This document shows, one piece after another, positions 25,573 through 37,500 of a DNA stretch of 39,845 nucleotides. Numbering within the stretch: the first letter of the stretch is position 1; each line of letters starts with the position of its first letter. The position numbers were made by a program, and so were the translations under genes. Under the pieces are notes generated by a model. It was not told where the DNA came from, ran no database searches, and saw only the letters and a list, made by a program, of their open reading frames with translations. Origin of the DNA: Cobetia crustatorum (GTDB lineage Bacteria > Pseudomonadota > Gammaproteobacteria > Pseudomonadales > Halomonadaceae); NCBI RefSeq assembly GCF_000591415.1, contig NZ_JEMF01000108.1:1-39845 (forward strand), given 5' to 3'.

Positions 25573-28500
25573 CTAGAGCAGGCCGGCCTGGACATCATCC
25601 TGTATGCCCTGAAGGCCGACATCGTCGCTCATCGGTGCCTCCTCATCATTGGAGACCGGAATCGCGTCGCCGTCCTCGAGCATGCTCATCATCGCGAGTG
25701 CATTCGGTGTGCCAGCCGGAGCCACATCCGGATCACGCGTGATCTGGAAGGACGCCAGATCCTGTGAACCGCCATTGAAGGTGATACGCAACACCTGCAC
25801 CCCCTCCTCCAGGTCCAGCGTCAGCGAGGGGCCATCGACATAGACTCCCCAGGCGCCGGAATTGGGTAGCGTGCCACTGGCCTCGTCATAGAACTCGCCA
25901 TTCTTCTCCACCGAGGCCGTGATGCTGCGCCCATTGTCAGGAGCGGAGGTGACGAATGACAGCGTGTGAGCGCCGGCCTGCTCGACATCGATGGTGTACT
26001 CAAGCCATTCACCATCCTCTACCCAACCTATCGCTTCCCCCTCACCGACGATATCCACCGGTGTATCGCGATAGTTCGAGCCGAACTGAGCGCTGGAGAG
26101 CTCGTTGTAGGCCTCCCCCTGCCCGCCTTCATCAAAGTTGACGGCATCGAGGCTGAGTCCCTCATCCGCCTGCACCTGCCAGGGGATGCCTCCCGCATTG
26201 AAGGCCTGCTGACCATCAAGGGAGAGCGAGAACCCCTGCAGGTCCATGGAACCGCCATTGAAGGTCAGTCGCAGCACCTGCTCTCCAGCCTCCAGGGTCA
26301 CCTGGGCGGTCTCGGTACCCACGAAACTGGTCCAGCTACCGGTCGGTGAGACCCCTACCGGTGTGGCGCTGGCGTACGGGCCGTCGGCCTCCTTGGTGAA
26401 GCTGGCGGTGATCGAGCGCTGCCCCCCCCCAGTACTGCCCAGCGAGGCCAGGAAGGCCAGGTCGTAGGTACCGGCCTGCTCAACATTCAAGGTGTACTCC
26501 ACCCATTCATCGTCTTCGATCCAGCCGATGGCGCTGCCGCCGCTGGCCATGTCCACGCCCTCACCGCGAACATCGGTCCCCTCCTGTACCTCGCTGGAAT
26601 CGTTGTAGGCGACATCCTGTCCGCCCTCATCGTAATTCACCGCCTCAAGGCTGAAATCACTGCCTACCTGCCAAGGCTGATCATCGTCGGTGTACGCCTG
26701 CTGGCCATCGTCCACCGGCGCCACCAGCGTCAGATTCAGAGAGGCCAGATCCAGCTGTCCGCCGTTGAAGGTCAATCTGAGCACCTGCTCACCTTCCTCC
26801 AGCGTGAAGGTCAAGGGACCCACATCGGTGAAGTTGGTGAAACCGTCGGTGTCCGGTACCGCCACCGCCTGCCCCTCGGTATAGAAGCTGCCGTCCTGCT
26901 CGAAGGCGGCGGTGATCGACTTGCCGTCGGAAGTCGCCGAGGCGGAGAAGTTCAGTGCATAGGTGCCCGCCGTCTCGACATTCAGGGTGTACTCGAGCCA
27001 CTCACCGTCAGCCACATAGCCGATGGCCAGACTGCCATTGGAGATATCCACCGCTTCGTCGGAACGGAAGCCATCGCCTTGATGGGCCTGCGTGGTGTCG
27101 TTGTAGGCGACGCCCTGGCCACCGTTGTCGAACAGGCGCGCCTCCAGTGTCAGACCATCGCTTCCCACCGCCCAGGCAGTCTCACCGGCATTGAAGGCGC
27201 TCTGTCCCACCGGCTCGGGATTGTCGAGGAAGTTCGGCACACCGTCGTTGTCATCGTCGTCGTACAGATCCACTCGTCCATTGCCGTCAGCATCTTCCGC
27301 CCCTGCGGGATCGTAGGTAGTGACGTTCTCCACCAGGAAGATGTTGTCGTTGTAGTCGTAGTTCACCCCCGCGTAATCCTGGATCACGATATAGGTATCC
27401 GGGATTTCGTTGCCGGCGGCGTCCCTGGCCACATACACACGGATCAGATGGCCATCATTCTCGTCCCAGTTGAGATTGTTGCCGGGAGTGCCGATGGCAT
27501 CGACGGTGTCCTCATGGAGGTTGGCGTCGGGATCGGACCAGGAAATATAGCCCTGGCGGCCCGATATCTCAGCGAAGAAACCAAAGGGCGCATCGCGATC
27601 CAGGGTGGTGGTGGTCAGCAGATCACCCTCATTGAGCGTGCGTGGCAGCAACGTCTGACCATCGGCCTCGTCGTGGGCCAGCACCTCGTCGATATCACGG
27701 CTGTCGACGTCGTGGATGAACAGTCGTGCCACGTCGCCCTGGGTATGGTAAGCCGCCAGCTGAGTGATCTTGATCGGCGAGCCACCATCGGCGCGCTGGA
27801 AGTACGGAGACAGGATCTCATCGCCGTTGGCCTCCACCAGCCCTCCCTGGTTCATCTGCCCTTCGGCAACATTGGTCGAGTAGCCGAAGGCATCGATGAT
27901 CTCCTGCACTCCCGGTTCCTGGCCGCTTTCTGAGCGATTCTGGGCCAGGCCGGCAAGCTCGATGACCTTCTCTCCCTCATCCGCATCACTTGAAGTGATG
28001 ATCAGGCTGGACTCGTAGAGACTGCCATCGTTGGGGTCATCGGCGATGAAGCGCACGATCACATCGACTGACTCACCCGGCTCCAGCGTCACCGCAGTGA
28101 AGGCCTCCGTCAGCTCGAACAGCGTCGCATCACTGACCTCGACGCGACTGATGTCGAGACTCTCGAAGCCATCGTTTCTCAGCGTGACGGTCACCTCGTC
28201 ATGCACCTCCTGCGCGGCATTGGCCGGATTCTCGATACGCGACATCACCAGGCGATCGTTGGAAGGCACGCCGTCATTGTTGATGACCGTCAGCTCACCA
28301 CCAGACACCGGTGTCACGCCCTCGATGAGGAACATGTTGTCGTTGTAGTCATAGTTGATCCCGGTGTAATCCATGATCCCCAGGTAGGTGTCGGGAATCA
28401 CGTTGCCCTCGGCATCGAGAGCCCGGAACATGCGCACGGTATAGCCGCGCTCGATACCCTCGGCATCGGCCAGCGGGGTGCCGCCTCCGGTCGGGTTGAG

Positions 28501-31500
28501 TGACGGGTCCGTGGACAGATTGGCCACTTCGATACCGAACACGCCACTTCCGGCCCACCCGGCCGGGATATCATCGAGACCGAAGGTCGCGGTGGCGAAG
28601 TTGCCGTTGCCCAATACCGGCAGGATCGACTGGTTATTGTCGCCCGCGTGATTGGAGAAGATCACGTCCTGCCCCTTGTCGCCGGGGTTGTGGATACCCA
28701 GCGTCGCCCCGCCACCGCCGTGATAGGCCGCCAGCTGGGTGATCCTGGCCTCGCCAGCCCCCTCGGCCAGAGACCAGTAACGCGATAGCACCTCGTCATC
28801 ATTGACCGGGCGATACAGGTCGAAGTCGTTGAGTACCGAATTCTCTCCGCCACCGACGGTCGACAAGCCTTCGATACGGTTACCGAAGCCGAACACCTCC
28901 CACACCTCGTTGACGTTGGGCTCCCAGCCACCCTCGTCACGTGCCTGCCAGAAGCCTGCCATGTGGATCTCGGCGATCGGAGAGTCGGCATCGTTGGTGG
29001 TGAGACGGATACGGCCCTCGAAGACCCCATCACCGGCATTGTTGGACGGCGCGGTGTAGCTGTCTCGGTCGAACAGCACCGTGACCTCGAGGGATTGCCC
29101 CGCGGCCAGCGTCAGGCCATCAAACACCTCGGGGTCCGCCAGCGTGAAGGGGCCTTCGATGTCGGCATCGAGCACTTCCAGCACATCACTGCCGGTGTTG
29201 GAAATGGTGACCGTGGCACTTTCCTTGAAGTCACGATCGGGATTCGAGCCGCTATTGTCGTCCAGATAACTGAAGTGCAGGCGATCGGAGTAGTAGGCGG
29301 CATCACCGCTCTCTACCACGATATCGGCGTCGTCGCTGCCGACCACCGGCATCACATCGAGATAGTCGAGATCATCGGCACCATCGGCGGTGGACACCGC
29401 ACGCAGGTTGTACTCCACCCCGGCCTCGAGCTCGACATAGGTGCCCTCTTCACCAGCGTCACCCACTCCCGGATAGGCCAGCAGTTTCACCGACTGCCCG
29501 TTGAGCGTCAGGGCCAGGCTCTGGCCATCATCGGCGCCCGCATTCGCGGCCAGATCCAAACGATAGAGTCCGCTGCTGTCCACGCTGAAGTAGAAGTCGG
29601 CGGTCAGCTCGTTGAGGGTGCGTGCGCTGTCACCGCTCTCGAGCTCGATGCGCGACCCGTTCGAGACATCGGCATACACCGGGATGAAGCTGTCGGACGG
29701 TGCATTCGGCACCTGCAGCAGATCGATGTTCGGCCCCACTGCTCCAGGCGCGGTCAGGGTGATGGTATTGCTGCCCTGCTGCAGTACGACCAGCGTGTTC
29801 TGGAAGAACCAGTCGCTCTCGTCAGCGTTGCTCTGACCTTCGAAGTTCAACATCCCGAGGTCGACACCATTGATCGCAAGCCCCAGGGGACGGTCATCCT
29901 TGGTCGCGGCAAGCGCGTAGCGGAAGGCGATGTCATAGCTTCCCGTCTCGGCGACATCGAGTGTCCAGGTAATGGTCTGATCACCCGTTCCCGCGAAGTC
30001 GACGTACCCATCACCGGACGCGTTGCGATCATCATCGCTTGTCAGTACCACCACGGCGCCATCGAGCACTGCCCCCTCGGCCTCGTACTCATCGACGCCA
30101 GGCGTGGTATCCGACGCTTCCTGCAGGATCTCCAGCTGGTCGATATTGGGGCCGGTGCCGGCGGTGGCCTGCAGGCGCACCGTGTTCTGACCACTGACCA
30201 GCGTCGCCGCCACGGCCTCGGTCAACCACTCGGCCCAGGCTGCATCCCCCGTCAGGCCGTCGGGTGGACTGAAGTCAAACACTCCGACACTGACATTGTT
30301 GACGAACACTTCCAGCGGGCGATCGGCATTGCCGCCGTTGGCATAGCGCAGACGCAGCACCGAGTCGCCAGCCTGCTCGGCATCCAGCTCGAACGTGAAG
30401 GTGAGGAAGTCGGCATTGGTAGACCCGAAGTCCGCATAGCCACCTGGCGTGCCGTCGGTGTCGTCGGTATTGCCATCGAGCCCGAAGGCACCGGGGCGCA
30501 GGCCATTGGGCAGGTCCGGCTGGTTGGTCTCGGGGTTGTCGATGTCGCGAATCTGGATCTCGGCGTCCGTCCCCGTCGCGAGAGTCACGGCGGTGCCGTC
30601 GTCAGGCGTCCTGTCCTCGGCCTGAATGACCAGCAGCGAGACCAACTCATCCGTCGGGTCGACAGGGTCCACGGGGTCGACCGGATCCACCACCCCGCCC
30701 GGTGCCGGGTCGAGGCGAATGATCTGGCTCTGGCCATTGCCGCGATTCAGGGTCAGCAGATAAAGCTGGCCGGTGACCGGATTCTCGATGATGTCCAGAG
30801 GGTCGACGTAACTGATGACGTTGCCCTCAGGATCACGCAGTACGTCATCGCCAATCACGTTGCCGTTGGCATCCAGCGTGATCGAGCGCACGTCATCGCC
30901 GCCGGAGTACTCGGTGAACAGCACGTTGCCCTGCAGATTGCCGCCGAAGACATCACTGGTGTATTCCACTGCCCCGTTGGGCGAGCGATTCTCGCCAAGC
31001 GAATAGACACCCGAGATATCGTAGGTGCCCTCGGGGTTGGTGCCTGTCGGATACTTGTCGACCTGATTGGGGTCGGTGGCACTGGTCGGATTGCCGCCGT
31101 TCAGGATGTATTCGTCGCGCAGCGGGTTGGGATGCCCGTAATAGCCTCCCTCGACGATCTTGAACAGATAGTCATCCTGTTTCTCGACACTGGTGTAGCG
31201 CTCGTCCTCCGGCGTCGACGGGTCATCCGGCACGTTGCCGCCTGCCGCCGAACCGTTGGTCGGCACGTACAGGAAGCCATTGGAATGCCACACCAGGTCG
31301 TAGGCGTTGCGCGCCCCAGTGGCAAAGATCGTCAGGACCGCGTCGCTGGCGTAGGGGTCGTAGTAGGACTCGAGCACGTTGCCGGACTCGTCCTGCACCG
31401 TGGCGACACCACGATCATCGAACACCAGGAATTCGCCATTGCCCATCGGGATCGGGTCGTCCTTGGGATGACCATCCGGGTCATCGAAGCGAGTATTCTG

Positions 31501-34500
31501 GCCGTTATCGGGAAGCGGCTCGGTAGTGACATCGAAGCCACCGGGAGGCGCATCACGGGTCGGGTCGATCTCCATCACCGAGGCATTCAACAGACGCTCC
31601 GGACGATTGCCCCAGGCGCTGTCCGGCTCTCCCATGGCCGAGTTGGACCCCTGGATCAGATAGAGCAGGTGTGTCGGCACATCAGGGTTGGTGGCCGCGT
31701 CATGCTCCGGATTCTCCCGGAACTCGAGGCTGTTGGTCACGTGGTCGCCATTGGAGCGTGGCAGGCCAGTGATGTAGGGCTCGGCGGTGCCCGAGAAATC
31801 GCTACCGTCCTCCAGGGTGATCTTGGTGATCCGGCCACTGAAGTCGGGCACGCCGTTATCACGGCCAGACAGCGGGATCGGATAGTTGTCGGTGATCCAC
31901 AGCACGTCGGGATCGGTGGGGTCGATCACCAGCCCGATGATCCCGCGGCGATCATTGCTGGCATCGGCCCCGTCCTGATGGAAGTAATCGCTCGGCAGCG
32001 AAAGCTCCTGGCGGTTGCCGAGGGAGCCATCGACGGGGTCGATGTCGTAGCGCAAGATCTGCCCACCAATGGTCGCGATGTACATCGTCGAGCCATCGGC
32101 GGTGATCTCCAGCGAGGTGAAACCGAAGGCGTTGTCAGAGGCACCGTCGAGTTCCACCACGTCATTGAAGGCCACATCGCGAGCGACGATCTCTGGGGCT
32201 TCGCCGGTAACGAAGGTGTTGGTGTACTTCTGGAACTCACGGGTCGGTGCGTCCAGGTCGTCGTTAGCGCCACGATCCTGGAAGCCGTCGATGATCAGCG
32301 TATAGCTGGTGAACTCCTTGAGCGCCTGGCTCGGCGAGATGGTCAGGGAGTCGAAGCCACCGGTAGTGTTGGCGTTGAAGCTGACCTCCTCTCCGGTCAG
32401 CGTCTCGATCAGTCGGATCGAACCGTCCCCCAGGCTCTCGAGTAGTGCCCCGCCGCGGCCGTCCACCACCGAGATGCCGACGAAGATGTCGGACGTCGGA
32501 TCGACCCCGCTCGGCAGGCCGCCGTCGTCGGGATCCAGATCGACTTCTACCTCGTTGTCACCGACCCCAGCGATGGCGCGCGCGTCAGTGAAGAAGGCGT
32601 AATCCTCGACGGCAATGCGATCATCTTCCGGCGTCAGGTCCGGCAGTGCCTGGATCTCGAGGTACTGGATCTCGGTGTTCTCGTTGTCGAGCCCCAGGGA
32701 ATCCAGTGTCAATCGCCCATCACTGACCTGCACAATGCGGGTGACCAGGTCCGAGCGGAAGCCATCGGTATCATCTGACGGATTGCCGTCCGCCGGGAAA
32801 TCATCGGGCCGGAACGGGGTGAAGGGATCATTGAACAGCTCGCCCTCGGCATTGAGCACGTTGCGACTGTCGTAGGGCCCGGAGGTATCCCCGATGGAGA
32901 GGGTGACCTCGTAGTAGCCATCGTCCAGCTCGATCTCCCAGCCGGCGCGCACATAGGCGCTTCCCGGCTGGTCGAAGTGGGCGTAGGTGCCCTGGCGCGG
33001 GTCGAGCCCGGCGATATCATCGGTGCGATCATTCACCGCCACGCTGGTCAGTGCGCTGATATCCAGCGGTTCGGTGCCGGGGTCGGCGTCGTAGATCGAC
33101 GCCTCGGTGATCCAGCCGTACTGATGGGTCTGGCCGTCTACGGTCACCGATTGGGTGCCGAAGGCCTTGCCGTTGTCGGCGATGTAGCCATCCGGCACCG
33201 CGATGCCTTCGGGCTGGAAGTTGATCTTGACCGAGAAGCGCTCGCCCGGCTCCACCGGACGCTCCGGCACCACGCCATCACGGCTGACCGTCAGGCTGTC
33301 GATGTTGGGGCCGGCGTTGCCCAGATTGGCAAGGCGAATGGTGTTGTCGCCGGCCTCGAGTGCCACTTCGATGGTCGTGGTGGTCCAGTTCTCCCAGCCG
33401 GCGGCGTCGGTTCCCGTGGAGGCAAAGGCCAGATTCCCCTGACTCAGCCCGCCAACCAGGATACCCATGGGTCGATCCGCGCCGTTGGAACCGGCATTGG
33501 TATAGCGAACCTCCAGGGTGTAGGTGCCGGCCTCATCGACCGCCACCTGGAACTCGGCGGCGTCACCGGCGTCGGCTCCCATGTCCAGATAACCGGTGCC
33601 GGTAAAGTCATCCCACAGCCCATCTGGCCCGGAGGCGACATTGGTTTCCGGATTGTCGGCATCGCGCACCTGGGTATCACCGTCGGTATCGATGATAGTC
33701 AGCGCCTCGCCCTCGATGGCGAAGTTGAATGCAGGCGTGCCGTCGTCTTCCGCGAAGCTGACCACCTCGCTGGCGCTGGCCTCGTTGCCGGTGGCATCGG
33801 TGACGAACAGCGAGACGGCGAGATCGCCGCTCTGATCATCGAGCTGGCCGCTCAGATCCAGCGTGATGTTGCCATCGGCGTCCGGCGTCACTGCCTCACG
33901 GGTCGCACCGCCGTCGAAGGACACGGCAACGGTGATCACGTCATCATCGATGCCGGAGACGTTGAAGACTGCCGCCGCCAGCTGACTGGCATCGAGAGTG
34001 TCGTCAGCCGCGACAATGGCGAGATCGCCGTCCTCATCGGCACTCACATCCTCCGGGATCGGGCCGCTGCCGGCGTCGGTCACTTCGATGCGATCGATGT
34101 TGGGACCGGTGGTGGCGCCAGCGGGAATCGCCAGCACGATGGCGTTGCTGCCCGCCTCCAGGCTGACGGTGAAGGTCTCGAAGACCCAGTGGTCGAAGCC
34201 TTCTTCCCCGCCGCTGCCGTCCGGGTCCGTGCTGGCCATGGCCAGCATCAACGGATCGCCGCCATTGATCACCAGATCCAGCGGACGATCGGTATTGGTG
34301 GCGTAACGCACACTGATGTCGTACTGACCGGCCTGGGCCACCTCGATCTGCCAGGCGACGTTATCGCCAGCCGTGTCGCCGAAGTCCAGATAGCCGGTAC
34401 CGGAGAAGCCCGGCCGCAGACCGTTCTCCAGATTCGCATTGTCTTCGGGATTGTCGGCATCGCGCACTACGGTATCCGTCGCGTTGGCGCCGTCATCGAA

Positions 34501-37500
34501 GCTCGTCACCGTGCCGTCTTCGGCCTGCAGACGCAGGGGCGAGAACGGCGCTTCATCGACATCATTCACGGTGACCGAGAGCTGCGCGGTGGTGGAGAGG
34601 TCGCCGTCACTGACGCTGACCTCGACGTCATAGACGCCATCTTCGTCATCATCGACCGCCAGCTCGAAATCGCGGGCACTGGTGAAGCTCAGCACGCCGG
34701 TGGTGGCGTCAATGGTGAACAGCGGAGAGTCGGCCCCGCCAGTGATGGCGAATACCGGCGCGTTGAGGCCGAGAGTCCCCCCGTCTTCATCGACGAGCGG
34801 GATCGCGCCAATCTCGGTCAGGTTCTCATCCACTGCAAACGCGGTCTGGTCGATGGCGATGCTCTCATTGAGATCTGCCACGGTGATCAGGGTGTCCTGT
34901 GACACGCTGTCCTCGCCATCGGTCACCGTCACGGTCAGCTCGTAGACACCATCTTCATCGCTGTCGGCGGCCAGCTCCGCGTCCGGTGGATTGAGGAAGG
35001 CGATTCCTCCACTCGCCACGTCGTAGGTGAAGAGCGCGGCATCGGCACCGGACAGCGTCACCGTCAGGCTGTCGCCATCGGCATCCTCAAGCACCAGACT
35101 CGCCACGCCTGCACTGTTCTCGTCGACACTGATCGCGGCACCGAGTCCCGCCAGGATCGGGGCAGTATTGACCGGCTCATCGATACGCTCGAATTCAAGC
35201 GAGTCGATACGCATCAGCTCGCCACCGGCACCACGCAGTTCGAGGCTTGCCAGATCACCGGCGGTTACCTCGAAGGGCGTCTCGAAGACGATTTCCTTGC
35301 GGTTGCCGCTCTGGCCTGCATTTCCGCGCGCGCCACTGCCGACGAAGGTGCCGAAGTCGTCGTTCAATACCACGTCGGCGCTCAGGCTATCGGTTGTCGT
35401 GTTGCGCGCTTCAAGCACGGTGTCACCGATGGTCAGGGTCAAGGTGCCTTCACCGTCGGTTTCATCGAACACATAGAGGCGCGCGATGTACCAGCCCGGC
35501 TCCACGCCGCCCGCCGAGAGATCAGTGCCGATCGTCGCCGGCGCATTGCTGGTCAGACGAATCAGCTGCTCGTTGGACGCCGACGCACTGCCGGTGACGA
35601 TCAGGTTACCGGCGTCGAGATCCGTGAAATCTTCCGCCTCGATCGTGATGCTATCGCCAACCTGGGTGCCTTCGATGATGAAGCTCAGCGACTGGGTCGC
35701 TGACAGACCACTCGGGTCGGTGGCGCGCACCACAACGTCGAAGGTGCCCCCTTCACTTGGCGTGCCTTGAATGACACCGTCGATCACCTCGAGCCCGGCA
35801 GGCAAATCCTCGGCCGTCAATGTCAGGCTGTCGCCATCGGCATCGGAGAACAGCGAGGCGAAGTCCGCCAGCGGAATCTGGAGGAAGCTCTCGCCCACCT
35901 CTCCAAAGTAGGGCTCGAGAGCGGCAGGCTCCGCCACCGGGGCGTCGTTGACGTTCTCGATGCTCAAGGCGAAGTCGGTATCGGTACTGGCGGTGCCATC
36001 ATCGGCGGTCACCGTGATGGTGTAATCGCCCGGCACCAGACCAGCGAGGCTCCCGGACAGCACAGTGTCGCTGACACTCAGCCCGTCCACGGTGACCGGC
36101 AGGCCATCGCCATCGGTGACCCGGAAGCTGAAGGCGAGGTCATCGCCATCGTCATCGACGAAGGGCAGGTCAACCTCGAGATTCGCGCCTTCGTCGAGAC
36201 TCAGATCAGCGATACCCCCCCCCACCACGCGCGGTGCGCTGTTGGTGTCATCGACATCGGCTTCTGACAGGCTTACGCCACTGAAGCTCGCACTGCCCTT
36301 GGCGCCCACATCATCGTCGTTGACGAAGACCAGCGAATCGAGGGTGATGCCCGCATGCGCCGAGAGATCGATGGTGAAGCGCAGGGTGCCATCGCCATTG
36401 TCGATGCCCTGCCCACGCAGATCGACAAAGCCACCCTGCGTCTGGCTGCCGCCCAGCTGATAGACACTGTTTCCGCCATTGAACGGATTGGAATCGGCAT
36501 CGAAGCCGATGGCAACGATCTCGGGGATCGGCGAATCGGATATGGCCACATCCAGGGTCAGGATGCTGCCACTGGTGATCGTGTAGTCCTCCGGCAGGGC
36601 TGCCCGCTTCCAGACATTGTCGTTCAACGTCAGAGTGCCACCGTCGCCTGCCACCACCGCCCCCGTGCCAACGGAGGGATTGTCCTGGGTCGCGTTGTAG
36701 GCGCTGATCGTGGCGTCATCGAAGGTGACATCCAGCGTCACGCTGCCGACGACGGCCAGCGTGATCGCCTCCGCGACACTCGCCTCATTGCCGGCGGCAT
36801 CGGTCACGATCAGGGTCACGATCACATCGCCCGGGGCCTGTGTGGAGAGATCGACCGTCAAGGTGTCGCCATCGCTGACAACGGACTGACGGGTCACGCC
36901 GCCGTCGAAGCTGATCTCGAGAGTCGAGCCGTCATCGATTCCCGCGACACCGAATACCACGCTGGCGCTGTCATCCGCCTCGATGGCATCTTGCGGGCCT
37001 TCGAGTGCCAGGTCGCCCCCCTCATCGGCGGTGGTATCCAGCGTCAGCGCCAGGCTCTGTTCGGCACGGTTGCCGAAGGCATCCATGGCGATCAGCGTGA
37101 CCGACAGATCGCCATCAGCGAATCCCGACAGGTCCAGCGTGAAGCTGCCATCCGGGTTCGGCATCACCTCCTGGACCGTGATTCCCTCATCGAAGGTCAC
37201 GCCGACGAAGGTGATGTCGGCATCCAGTCCGCTGACGCTGAAGCCCGCTTCACCGACGGTCGCGCCATTGAGGAGGGGGTCTACGGCGGTAAAGGTCAGC
37301 ACAGAGGCATCGGCATCCGCCACGACATCCCCTACCGGGCCCGTGCCCGCCGTGGTGACCTCCAGGCGATCGACATTGGGCCCATTGCTGCGCCCATCAG
37401 GGATCGTCAGCGTGACGGTGTTGTCACCGACCTCCAGACTCGTCGTCAGGGTGTGGTAGCTCCAGACATCGAAGCCCTCAGGGTCGACGTTGCCGGCGTT

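Noticed and set aside
28963-32445. A 1,160-codon open frame on the plus strand
   Set aside because: It is fully antisense to the giant gene, has low-complexity Val/Gly/Ile/Arg content typical of the complement of GC-rich Asp/Glu-rich codons, and shows no recognisable domain. The frames at 32977-34902 and 36355-37845 are rejected for the same reason.
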